Of a DNA stretch of 38,397 bases, positions 27,904-35,839 are shown in pieces. The notes under the pieces are model-generated. The model worked only from the letters and a program-made list of their open reading frames with translations, was not told the DNA's origin and made no database searches. The position numbers were made by a program, and so were the translations under genes. Location: NCBI RefSeq assembly GCF_016907995.1, contig NZ_JAFBDA010000031.1:1-38397 (forward strand), in the 5' to 3' direction. Every line of letters starts with the position of its first letter. The stretch's first letter is position 1. The DNA is from Clostridium sardiniense. GTDB lineage: Bacteria; Bacillota; Clostridia; Clostridiales; Clostridiaceae.

Positions 27904-29796
27904 TTGAAATTACGTGAGGAAATTGGTTTCCTGCAGGATGTAATTAAAGGAGATTTACCTCAAGAATCTCAAATAAATGTTCTATTTGACATATTAAAGA
28001 ATGTATTAGATGAAGGGGCTATAAGAGCTAGAACTATAAGATTTAAATTAAAAAATCATGTAAGTTCAACAAAACTTACTGAAAGAGCATATGCATTAAA
28101 TATGATAGCTTCAGATGGAGCAGGAATAGAAGTTGTTCCACCAGAAGATAAAATTGATGAAGTTCTTGAAGATACTGTAGTTTGGATTTCAGAAGAAATA
28201 GCTAAGAAGTATGTACAAAACCAAATAGAGTCAAAAGTAGAAAAGGCAATAATGGAAAAGCAAGAAAAATACATCGATGAGATGAGATTATCCATTATGA
28301 AGAAAGAAAAAGGCAGCGAAAACCAAAAAACAAAGAAAAAATATGAGGAACTTAAAGAATTAGATTCAAGAGTAACTAGTAAGAATATAATGAGTTTTTT
28401 AAGACCTGAGACTTTAGATGAAATAGTAGGTCAAGAAAGAGCTATAAAATCATTAATATCAAAGTTATCATCTCCATATCCTCAACATATAATCCTTTAT
28501 GGACCTCCAGGGGTTGGTAAAACTACTGCAGCTAGAATTGCATTAAATGCAGCTAAAGAATTAAACTTTACTCCATTTGATGATAAATCAAAGTTTGTTG
28601 AAGTAGATGGTACAACTTTAAGATGGGATCCAAGAGAGATTACAAATCCTTTATTAGGATCAGTCCATGACCCTATATATCAAGGTAGTAAGAGAGATTT
28701 AGCGGATATAGGTGTACCAGAACCAAAGCCAGGATTAGTTACTGAGGCTCATGGTGGAGTATTATTTATAGATGAAATAGGAGAACTTGATAATATACTT
28801 CAAAATAAGTTACTTAAGGTATTAGAAGATAAGAGAGTTGAATTCTCATCATCATATTACGATCCAGATGATGATAAGACTCCAAAGTATATAAAGTATT
28901 TATTTGATAATGGAGCTCCAGCAGATTTTGTTTTAATTGGAGCAACAACAAGAGATCCAGGAGAAATTAATCCTGCACTTAGATCAAGATGTACTGAAGT
29001 TTATTTCGAGCCGTTATCTGTTAAAGATATTGAAGATATAGTAAAAAATGCTGCAAGAAAGCTTGGAGTTTCACTTGAAAAAGATGTTCCAGAGTATATA
29101 AGCAGATTTACTATAGAAGGAAGAAAAGCTGTAAATATACTTACAGATGCATATGGTTATGCTTTATACAAGAGAAAAGCTATACCAAAAAAACTTAAGA
29201 TAACATTAAAGGATGTTGAAGAGGTAATTTCTATAGGAAGATATACTCCTTTTGAAAGAGTTAATGATAATTCAAATTATGAAATAGGTCATATACATGG
29301 CTTAGGAGTAAGTGGATTTATTGGATCAACAATAGAAATTGAAGCTGCTGTTTTCCCTGCAAAGAAAAAAGGTGCAGGGGCAGTTAGGTTTAATGAAACA
29401 GCTGGAAGTATGGCAAAGGATTCAGTCTATAATGCAGCATCTGTAATAAGAAAAATCACAGATAAAGATATAAAAGATTATGATATACATGTAAATGTTA
29501 TTGGTGGCGGAAAGATAGATGGACCATCTGCAGGAGCTGCTATAACAGTATGTATAATAAGTGCATTATTAGAAAAACCTTTAAGACAAGATGTTGCTAT
29601 TACCGGGGAAATATCTTTAAGAGGAACAGTTAAGCCTGTTGGTGGAATATTTGAAAAGATCTATGGTGCAAGAAGAAAAGGAATTAAACTTGCTATTGTA
29701 CCAGAAGATAACAAAAACGAAGTGCCACAAGGATTAACAGATATAGAGGTTAAACCAGTTAGCACAATTGAAGAAGTTATAAATTTAGTTTTCTAA
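27904..29796 (+). CDS. lonC: LonC-type ATP-dependent protease (Lon family)
   Basis: 630-aa Lon-like protease lacking the classical N-terminal LAN domain. The AAA+ module has Walker A GPPGVGKTT at about 200-208, Walker B GGVLFIDEIGEL near 285 and arginine-finger RSRC. The C-terminal Lon protease domain has catalytic Ser542 in GGKIDGPSAGAA and Lys585 in GGIFEK; the 43-residue spacing equals that of E. coli Lon Ser679-Lys722, so it should be active. It resembles the spore-former Lon subgroup (TIGR02903). The start is TTG with AAGGAGG 7 nt ahead. It lies between rplI and dnaB. Confidence 0.9.
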   Translation: MKLREEIGFLQDVIKGDLPQESQINVLFDILKNVLDEGAIRARTIRFKLKNHVSSTKLTERAYALNMIASDGAGIEVVPPEDKIDEVLEDTVVWISEEIAKKYVQNQIESKVEKAIMEKQEKYIDEMRLSIMKKEKGSENQKTKKKYEELKELDSRVTSKNIMSFLRPETLDEIVGQERAIKSLISKLSSPYPQHIILYGPPGVGKTTAARIALNAAKELNFTPFDDKSKFVEVDGTTLRWDPREITNPLLGSVHDPIYQGSKRDLADIGVPEPKPGLVTEAHGGVLFIDEIGELDNILQNKLLKVLEDKRVEFSSSYYDPDDDKTPKYIKYLFDNGAPADFVLIGATTRDPGEINPALRSRCTEVYFEPLSVKDIEDIVKNAARKLGVSLEKDVPEYISRFTIEGRKAVNILTDAYGYALYKRKAIPKKLKITLKDVEEVISIGRYTPFERVNDNSNYEIGHIHGLGVSGFIGSTIEIEAAVFPAKKKGAGAVRFNETAGSMAKDSVYNAASVIRKITDKDIKDYDIHVNVIGGGKIDGPSAGAAITVCIISALLEKPLRQDVAITGEISLRGTVKPVGGIFEKIYGARRKGIKLAIVPEDNKNEVPQGLTDIEVKPVSTIEEVINLVF

Positions 29797-29807
29797 ATTA
29801 GTAAAGT

Positions 29808-29840
29808 AAAGAAGATGTTTAACATCTTCTTTGTTTTTTT
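29808..29840 (+). terminator. Terminator after lonC
   Basis: AAAGAAGATG (29808-29817) pairs with CATCTTCTTT (29823-29832), followed by GTTTTTTT. It separates the gdpP-rplI-lonC unit from dnaB. Confidence 0.9.
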
Positions 29841-29875
29841 AGAAATAATAACTTGTTTTTTTAATGATAATAATT

Positions 29876-29884
29876 TGATATAAT
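29876..29884 (+). promoter_or_regulatory. Candidate dnaB promoter (extended -10)
   Basis: TGATATAAT fits TGNTATAAT; TTGTTT upstream (29853-29858) is 20 nt away, too far for a usual -35. It lies 33 nt before the dnaB ATG. Confidence 0.5.
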
Positions 29885-29917
29885 ATGAGAAGATAATGTT
29901 TGGAAGGAGGTACACGA

Positions 29918-31252
29918 ATGGAAACAACCGTTAATAGAACGCTACCACAGAGTATAGAAGCAGAACAGTCAGTAATAGGATCTATGATTATAGATAGAAG
30001 TGCAATAGCTCAAGCGGCAGAAGGATTGGACGAAGAGGATTTTTATAGAGATAGTCATAAGGTATTATTTAAAAGCATTATTGATATGTTTAAAAGAGAT
30101 ATGGCAGTTGACTTAGTTACTGTATTAGAACATTTAAAAGCTACTGATACTCTTGAAAGAGCTGGTGGTGTTACATATGTAACAGAAATAACATCCTCTG
30201 TACCAACAACAGCGAACCTCGCATCATATATACAGATAGTTCAGGAAAAATCAACTCTTAGAAAGCTTATAAAGGCCTCTACTTCAATTATTGAAGAAAG
30301 TTATAATAAGCAAGGTGAAGTTGAAAATGTACTAGATGCAGCTGAGAAGAGAATATTTGATATAGCAGAAAAAAGAACTACAAGTGATTTTGAGCCATTA
30401 AATCAAGTGCTTGAAAGAGGATTTATTGAAATAGAAAGACTATTCAATAACAAGGGTGAAATAACAGGCGTAGGATCAGGCTTTATGGACTTAGATGCGA
30501 AAACATCAGGTTTCCAAAAGGGTGATATGGTACTAATTGCAGCAAGACCATCTATGGGTAAAACAACATTCGCATTAAATATTGCAGAACATGTTGCCCT
30601 TAGAGAAGGTAAAAGCGTAGTAGTATTTTCACTGGAAATGTCAAAGGAGCAATTAGCATATAAGCTATTATGTTCAGAAGCGAATGTTGATATGTTAAAG
30701 CTTAGAACAGGTGCGTTAGATGATAAAGACTGGGAAAACATCGCAAGGGCAACAGGGCCTTTATCTAAAGCTAGAATATATATAGATGACACTGCAGGGG
30801 TTTCCGTAATGGAGATGAGATCTAAATGCAGAAGACTTAAAATGGAGTATGGTATAGATTTAATACTAATTGACTACCTTCAACTTATGTCAGGGTCATC
30901 GTCAGAGAGTAGACAACAAGAAGTATCAGAGATATCAAGATCTATAAAAGCATTAGCTAAGGAAATGGAATGCCCAGTAATAGCTTTATCACAGTTATCA
31001 CGTGCACCTGAGCAAAGAGCTGACCATAGACCAATGCTTTCTGACCTTAGAGAATCAGGATCAATTGAGCAGGATGCCGACCTTGTTATGTTCTTATATA
31101 GAGATGAGTACTATAACAAGGAAACAGAAGAAAAGAATGTCGGTGAATGTATTATAGCTAAGCAAAGAAACGGTCCAGTTGGAACTGTTAAGCTTGCATG
31201 GCTTGGTCAATTCAGTAAATTTGGTAATCTCGATTCAATACATCAAGAATAA
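29918..31252 (+). CDS. dnaB: Replicative DNA helicase DnaB
   Basis: Hexameric helicase that unwinds the fork 5' to 3' and recruits primase (named DnaC in B. subtilis). The start is ATG 29918 with AAGGAGG 7 nt ahead, giving 444 aa. The N-terminal domain (about 10-115) has LPQSIEAEQSVIGSMI; the RecA-like C-terminal domain has Walker A ARPSMGKTTFALNIA, Walker B LILIDYLQLM, SQLSRAPEQR and the QDADLVMFLYRDEYY region. Encoded by the spacing conserved after rplI in Firmicutes, but here after lonC. Confidence 0.97.
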   Translation: METTVNRTLPQSIEAEQSVIGSMIIDRSAIAQAAEGLDEEDFYRDSHKVLFKSIIDMFKRDMAVDLVTVLEHLKATDTLERAGGVTYVTEITSSVPTTANLASYIQIVQEKSTLRKLIKASTSIIEESYNKQGEVENVLDAAEKRIFDIAEKRTTSDFEPLNQVLERGFIEIERLFNNKGEITGVGSGFMDLDAKTSGFQKGDMVLIAARPSMGKTTFALNIAEHVALREGKSVVVFSLEMSKEQLAYKLLCSEANVDMLKLRTGALDDKDWENIARATGPLSKARIYIDDTAGVSVMEMRSKCRRLKMEYGIDLILIDYLQLMSGSSSESRQQEVSEISRSIKALAKEMECPVIALSQLSRAPEQRADHRPMLSDLRESGSIEQDADLVMFLYRDEYYNKETEEKNVGECIIAKQRNGPVGTVKLAWLGQFSKFGNLDSIHQE

Positions 31253-31270
31253 TATTATAAAGTAAATTTT

Positions 31271-31308
31271 AGAAACTCGCCGAAATAAGATGGTGAGTTT
31301 CTTTGTAT
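31271..31308 (+). terminator. Weak terminator after dnaB
   Basis: AGAAACTCGCC (31271-31281) pairs with GGTGAGTTTCT (31292-31302) including one G-U pair. The T-run is poor (TTGTATAATT), so termination may be partial. Confidence 0.6.
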
Positions 31309-31349
31309 AATTAATAAGTTTATAAAGGTTAATATAAGGAGGTCTTTAA

Positions 31350-32150
31350 ATGAGTAAAAAGATAGGTTTTATAGGATGCGGAAATATGGGAAGCGCTATG
31401 CTTGGAGGATTAATCAATAAGGGTTTTTCAAATAAAGAAGATATTATAATTTCAACTAGAAGTGAAAAGTCTAAAGAAAGATTAGAAAGCAAATATGGGG
31501 TATTAGGAGTATTAAGCAATATAGATGTTGTAAAAGATTCTGATGTTTTAATAATAGCTGTTAAGCCATATATGTATAAAGATGTTCTAGAAGAGGTAAA
31601 AGAAGCATTAAGAAAAGATCAAATCATAATAAGTATCGCAGCTGGAATAGATTTATGTGATTTACATGAAATGATTGGAGAAGACTTTAAAATAGTTAAG
31701 ACAATGCCAAATACCCCAGCTTTAGTAGGGGAGGGAATGTCTGCTATATGTCCAAATAAGAATGTTAATAAAGATGAATTAAACTATGTATGTAGTATGT
31801 TTGAGGCATTTGGAAGTTATGAGATACTAGACGAGAAAGACTTCCATGCATTTATAGCTTTATGTGGATCATCACCAGCTTATGTATTTATGTTTATAGA
31901 AGCTATGGCAGATGGAGCTGTTAAACTTGGAATACCAAGAAATAAAGCATATAAGATGGCAGCACAAAGTGTACTTGGATCTGCTAAGATGGTATTAGAA
32001 ACAGAGGAACATCCAGGGGTGTTAAAAGATATGGTATGTTCACCAGGTGGTACAACTATAGAGGCTGTATGTGAGCTTGAAGATAAGGGGTTTAGAAACG
32101 CAATAATTAAATCTATGGATAAGTGCGCAGAAAAATCAAAAAGCATGTAA
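31350..32150 (+). CDS. proC: Pyrroline-5-carboxylate reductase
   Basis: 266-aa NAD(P)H-dependent enzyme for the last step of proline synthesis. The Rossmann motif is KIGFIGCGNMGSAMLGGL at the N-terminus; VKTMPNTPALVGEGMSA and the C-terminal CSPGGTTIEAVCELE with the substrate-binding loop are classic. AAGGAGG lies 7 nt ahead of the ATG. No proA/proB partner is seen here. Confidence 0.96.
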   Translation: MSKKIGFIGCGNMGSAMLGGLINKGFSNKEDIIISTRSEKSKERLESKYGVLGVLSNIDVVKDSDVLIIAVKPYMYKDVLEEVKEALRKDQIIISIAAGIDLCDLHEMIGEDFKIVKTMPNTPALVGEGMSAICPNKNVNKDELNYVCSMFEAFGSYEILDEKDFHAFIALCGSSPAYVFMFIEAMADGAVKLGIPRNKAYKMAAQSVLGSAKMVLETEEHPGVLKDMVCSPGGTTIEAVCELEDKGFRNAIIKSMDKCAEKSKSM

Positions 32151-32179
32151 TTTAATATAAAAATTTTTTTATATTAATG

Positions 32180-32208
32180 TTGACAAATAAATTATTATTA
32201 TATATACT
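32180..32208 (+). promoter_or_regulatory. Promoter of the proC-purA intergenic RNA
   Basis: Perfect TTGACA (32180-32185), 17-nt spacer, TATACT (32203-32208). The predicted start is near 32214, more than 400 nt before purA, and a strong terminator at 32343-32380 follows. It therefore serves a short transcript rather than purA. Confidence 0.82.
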
Positions 32209-32216
32209 AAAGGTAG

Positions 32217-32231
32217 TGATAATCAATATCA
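32217..32231. promoter_or_regulatory. Fur-like operator (7-1-7 inverted repeat)
   Basis: TGATAAT-C-AATATCA matches the Bacillus Fur 7-1-7 consensus TGATAAT-N-ATTATCA in 13 of 14 positions. It overlaps the first transcribed bases of the intergenic RNA, where bound Fur would block initiation. PerR and Zur use related boxes, so the regulator could be one of those. Confidence 0.6.
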
Positions 32232-32342
32232 ATTAGGAAATGCGTAAGATAGTTGAATTGGTTACCAAACTGGACACACACACATAAAAAAACACACACA
32301 AACATTAACTAAAAACTCCTCTTAATTATTAAAAATTAAGGA

Positions 32343-32380
32343 AAAAAAGCCTTAGAGGCCACAGCTCTAAGGCTTTTTTT
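32343..32380 (+). terminator. Strong terminator of the intergenic RNA
   Basis: The arms AAAAAAAGCCTTAGAG and CTCTAAGGCTTTTTTT pair over 16 bp with a short loop around GCCACAG and end in eight T. It is the only terminator between proC and purA, so it could also stop proC read-through. Confidence 0.92.
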
Positions 32381-32413
32381 TTACCATTTCAAAAGTTATA
32401 TTAAAATATTATA

Positions 32414-32447
32414 CGAATTATTTATTAATTTTATACAAAAACATTCG
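32414..32447. promoter_or_regulatory. Possible PurR PurBox pair upstream of purA
   Basis: CGAA (32414-32417) and TTCG (32444-32447) face each other across 26 nt, inside a longer imperfect inverted repeat (ATATTATACGAAT and ATTCGATAATAT). B. subtilis PurR binds two inverted boxes with CGAA cores about this far apart upstream of purA. A TATAAT at 32482-32487 downstream lacks a good -35. The flanks match the PurBox consensus only partly. Confidence 0.4.
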
Positions 32448-33912
<1,465 letters not shown>

Positions 33913-33927
33913 TTCCGACTAGTTGAC

Positions 33928-33956
33928 TTGACTTTAATAATTGTATAAAATATAAT
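33928..33956 (+). promoter_or_regulatory. Promoter of the DUF1858 gene
   Basis: TTGACT (33928-33933), 17-nt spacer, perfect TATAAT (33951-33956), about 51 nt before the start codon. A second TTGACT (33923-33928) lies five bases upstream at 22-nt spacing. Confidence 0.8.
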
Positions 33957-34007
33957 CTTTTTATAGATGATAATTATGTAGATAAAATTATTAAAGAGGT
34001 GAAGTAA

Positions 34008-34202
34008 ATGGTAACTAAAGATATGACAATCGGACAAATAATTCATGAAGATCCAACAAGAGCAGAAATATTAATGGCTTTTGGAATGGGCTGTGTTGGA
34101 TGTCCATCAGCTCAAGCAGAAACTTTAGAAGAAGCAGCAGCAGTTCATGGATTAAATTTAGAGGCTTTAGTAGCAGCTCTAAACAATAAAAATGAAATTT
34201 AA
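34008..34202 (+). CDS. DUF1858 domain protein (CxxC small protein)
   Basis: 64 aa forming a single DUF1858 domain: TKDMTIGQIIHEDPTRAEILMAFGMGCVGCPSAQAETLEEAA. The GMGCVGCPSA loop has a CxxC pair characteristic of this family, described as a possible disulfide or redox domain and often seen alone or fused to hybrid-cluster proteins. AAAGAGGTG precedes the ATG. It has its own strong promoter and terminator, so it is probably well expressed. The role is unknown. Confidence 0.88.
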   Translation: MVTKDMTIGQIIHEDPTRAEILMAFGMGCVGCPSAQAETLEEAAAVHGLNLEALVAALNNKNEI

Positions 34203-34218
34203 TAGAACATAAGTATTT

Positions 34219-34256
34219 AGGCAGATGATTAAGAAATTAATCTATCTGCCTTTTTT
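34219..34256 (+). terminator. Terminator after the DUF1858 gene
   Basis: GGCAGAT-GATT pairs with AATC-TATCTGCC (one bulge), followed by TTTTTT. Confidence 0.85.
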
Positions 34257-34270
34257 ATATTTATTTAGTA

Positions 34271-34350
34271 ACATTAATTAAACTATGTATAGTTTTAAGA
34301 ATAATCATTGATGTACGAGAATATATTCATAGTACAAATTTAATTAATGT
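34271..34350 (+). promoter_or_regulatory. Long inverted repeat in the leader of the unknown membrane protein
   Basis: ACATTAATTAAA (34271-34282) and TTTAATTAATGT (34339-34350) are perfectly inverted, 12 bp each, 56 nt apart. An inner AACTAT-GT-ATAGTT palindrome overlaps the left arm. The right arm ends at the ribosome site GAGGAAAA. No clear promoter is seen inside. It could be a leader structure or operator. Confidence 0.45.
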
Positions 34351-34362
34351 GAGGAAAATAAT

Positions 34363-34923
34363 ATGTTATATAAGGAATATAGAAGTAAAAAGAAATGTAT
34401 AAATAGTGATTCTTTAAATGAGTGTAGAAAAAACAAAAGAATAAGTAATTATATAGATTTAAGAAAAAATGATTTTAAATTTATAGATAATATGAGTTTG
34501 CTTCAAACAGTTTTACTTGGAATAATAGCATTAGGAATTTTAATATCAGCAAATTCAATAGTTGCTATCCATGGAAACTTCTATGGAAATGAGGTCGAAG
34601 CTATTATGTGGTCAATAATATTTGAATCACTATCATTAGCTATTGTATCAACATTTATATTTATATTTATAGAAGATGATGCAAGAAGCCATTGTGGGTA
34701 CTTAGGCTGCATTAGGATAGCTATAGTGGTATCTTTAATAAGAGGCATGTTTGAGCTTGTAGGAAGTGGAATAATAGATTCTGTGCCTAGTATAAGTAAG
34801 GTTGTATTTATATTAGCAATATTGGTATTTCAAGTTGTGACATATTATATATTTAAAAATAAAAATATCTTATATAGTAAAAAAGCCATACTATTAATAT
34901 TACTACTAACTTTATTCATATGA
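34363..34923 (+). CDS. Unrecognised membrane protein
   Basis: 186 aa. A basic, soluble N-terminus (about 1-42, Lys/Arg/Asn-rich) is followed by four hydrophobic segments: about 45-68, 82-105, 117-140 (with RIAIVVSLIRGMFELVG) and 142-162, and a very hydrophobic C-terminal stretch ILLILLLTLFI. Acidic residues IEDD lie between segments 2 and 3. I recognise no family; it is not a transporter with known motifs. GAGGAAAA lies 5 nt before the ATG. Codon use matches its neighbours, so recent transfer is not suggested. Next gene: an acyl-ACP thioesterase, 100 nt away. Confidence 0.75.
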   Translation: MLYKEYRSKKKCINSDSLNECRKNKRISNYIDLRKNDFKFIDNMSLLQTVLLGIIALGILISANSIVAIHGNFYGNEVEAIMWSIIFESLSLAIVSTFIFIFIEDDARSHCGYLGCIRIAIVVSLIRGMFELVGSGIIDSVPSISKVVFILAILVFQVVTYYIFKNKNILYSKKAILLILLLTLFI

Positions 34924-35023
34924 TTAATATTTTGTAAAAATTGGTCTAGCCATATGGCAAGAGGATAGTAAATTTATATAAATTAAGATAGGATTATATT
35001 ATAGTAAATTTTGAGGTGAGCAA

Positions 35024-35779
35024 ATGATTAAGGATTATACAAAACAGTATGAAGTAATGTATAGAGATGTAAATTACAAATTAAAGTGTAAGTTATCAAC
35101 AATAGTTGATCTTTTCTGTGACGTTGGAAATCTTCATGCAGAAGCAGTAGGAGATACTATAGAGTTTCAATTATCTCATGGATGTGCATGGGTATTTTAT
35201 AAGTATGATATAAAAATTCATAGATATCCAAAATATAGAGACAAGATTTATGTTACTACAATGCCAGTAGGATTTAAAAAGTTTTATGCATTTAGGAAAT
35301 ATCTAATAAAGAGTGAAGATGGAGAGTTACTTGCTGAAGCTACTGCATTATTTTTCTTCATAAACATACAGAAAAGAAGACCAGCAAGAATACTTAAAGA
35401 GCAATATGAAATCTATGGTGAAGAGGGAGATATGGAAGTAGCTATAGATATGGAAAAAATAGAAAAGATGGAGAGAGAAGATCATTATAAGGAGTTCCAA
35501 ATAAGATATAGTGATATAGACTCTAACACGCATGTAAATAATGTTAAGTATATTGAATGGGCCATAGAATCTGTACCTATAGAAGTTATTAAAGGTTATG
35601 AAATAAGTAGAATAAAAATAGTATTTGAGAGAGAGACTACTTATGGAAATAGAATTCATGTATCAGCAGAAGTTAGAGAAGAAGAGAATGGACTAGTTAC
35701 ATTACATAGAATTACAAACCTAGAAGGTGATGAGCTAACATTATTAGAAGCTCACTGGAGAAAGGTAGAAAATAATTAA
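35024..35779 (+). CDS. Acyl-ACP thioesterase (FatA/B family)
   Basis: 251-aa double hot-dog thioesterase that releases fatty acids from acyl-ACP. The N-terminal hot-dog starts YTKQYEVMYRDVNYKLKCK; the second has YSDIDSNTHVNNVKYIEWAIE, in which Asn and His of the NTHVNN motif correspond to the plant FatB catalytic residues. TGAGGTG lies about 7 nt before the ATG. No fatty-acid genes adjoin; the palindrome GCCATATGGC (34949-34958) lies in its upstream region. Confidence 0.87.
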   Translation: MIKDYTKQYEVMYRDVNYKLKCKLSTIVDLFCDVGNLHAEAVGDTIEFQLSHGCAWVFYKYDIKIHRYPKYRDKIYVTTMPVGFKKFYAFRKYLIKSEDGELLAEATALFFFINIQKRRPARILKEQYEIYGEEGDMEVAIDMEKIEKMEREDHYKEFQIRYSDIDSNTHVNNVKYIEWAIESVPIEVIKGYEISRIKIVFERETTYGNRIHVSAEVREEENGLVTLHRITNLEGDELTLLEAHWRKVENN

Positions 35780-35782
35780 AAT

Positions 35783-35827
35783 TTTAAAAAATCGGCTACC
35801 ACTTTAGTGGTAGCCGATTTATTTTTA
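35783..35827. terminator. Bidirectional terminator between thioesterase and HI0933-type gene
   Basis: A 15-bp perfect stem (35789-35803 with 35806-35820, AAATCGGCTACCACT and its complement) flanked by A-run and T-run, usable by both converging genes. Confidence 0.92.
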
Positions 35828-35839
35828 ATCCAAAAACTA

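Larger units (their letters stand above)
32214..32380 (+). ncRNA. Candidate Fur-regulated small RNA (~165 nt)
   Basis: A transcript from the promoter at 32180-32208 would end at the terminator 32343-32380. Within it are: a 7-bp stem (32228-32234 with 32256-32262), an unpaired CA-rich stretch (32272-32303), an unpaired ACTCCTCTT (32315-32323) complementary to Shine-Dalgarno sequences, a CTTAATT/AATTAAG hairpin (32321-32340), and the terminator. The start site is covered by a Fur-like operator. The only ORF is 15 codons with poor ribosome-site spacing. The layout resembles iron-sparing sRNAs such as FsrA and RyhB, but I do not recognise the sequence. It matches no Rfam family that I can name. 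Confidence 0.62.

Noticed and set aside
30403..30792. 129-codon leftward ORF opposite dnaB
   Set aside because: Antisense shadow over the helicase core; no ribosome site.
32272..32303. CA-rich repeats as a possible microsatellite or CRISPR-like repeat
   Set aside because: Only short, irregular CA runs with no spacer structure; better explained as an unpaired part of the candidate RNA.
32214..32380. T-box, 6S RNA or other known leader in place of a small RNA
   Set aside because: No AGGGUGG T-box sequence, no long 6S-type rod, and a strong terminator long before purA without an alternative antiterminator.
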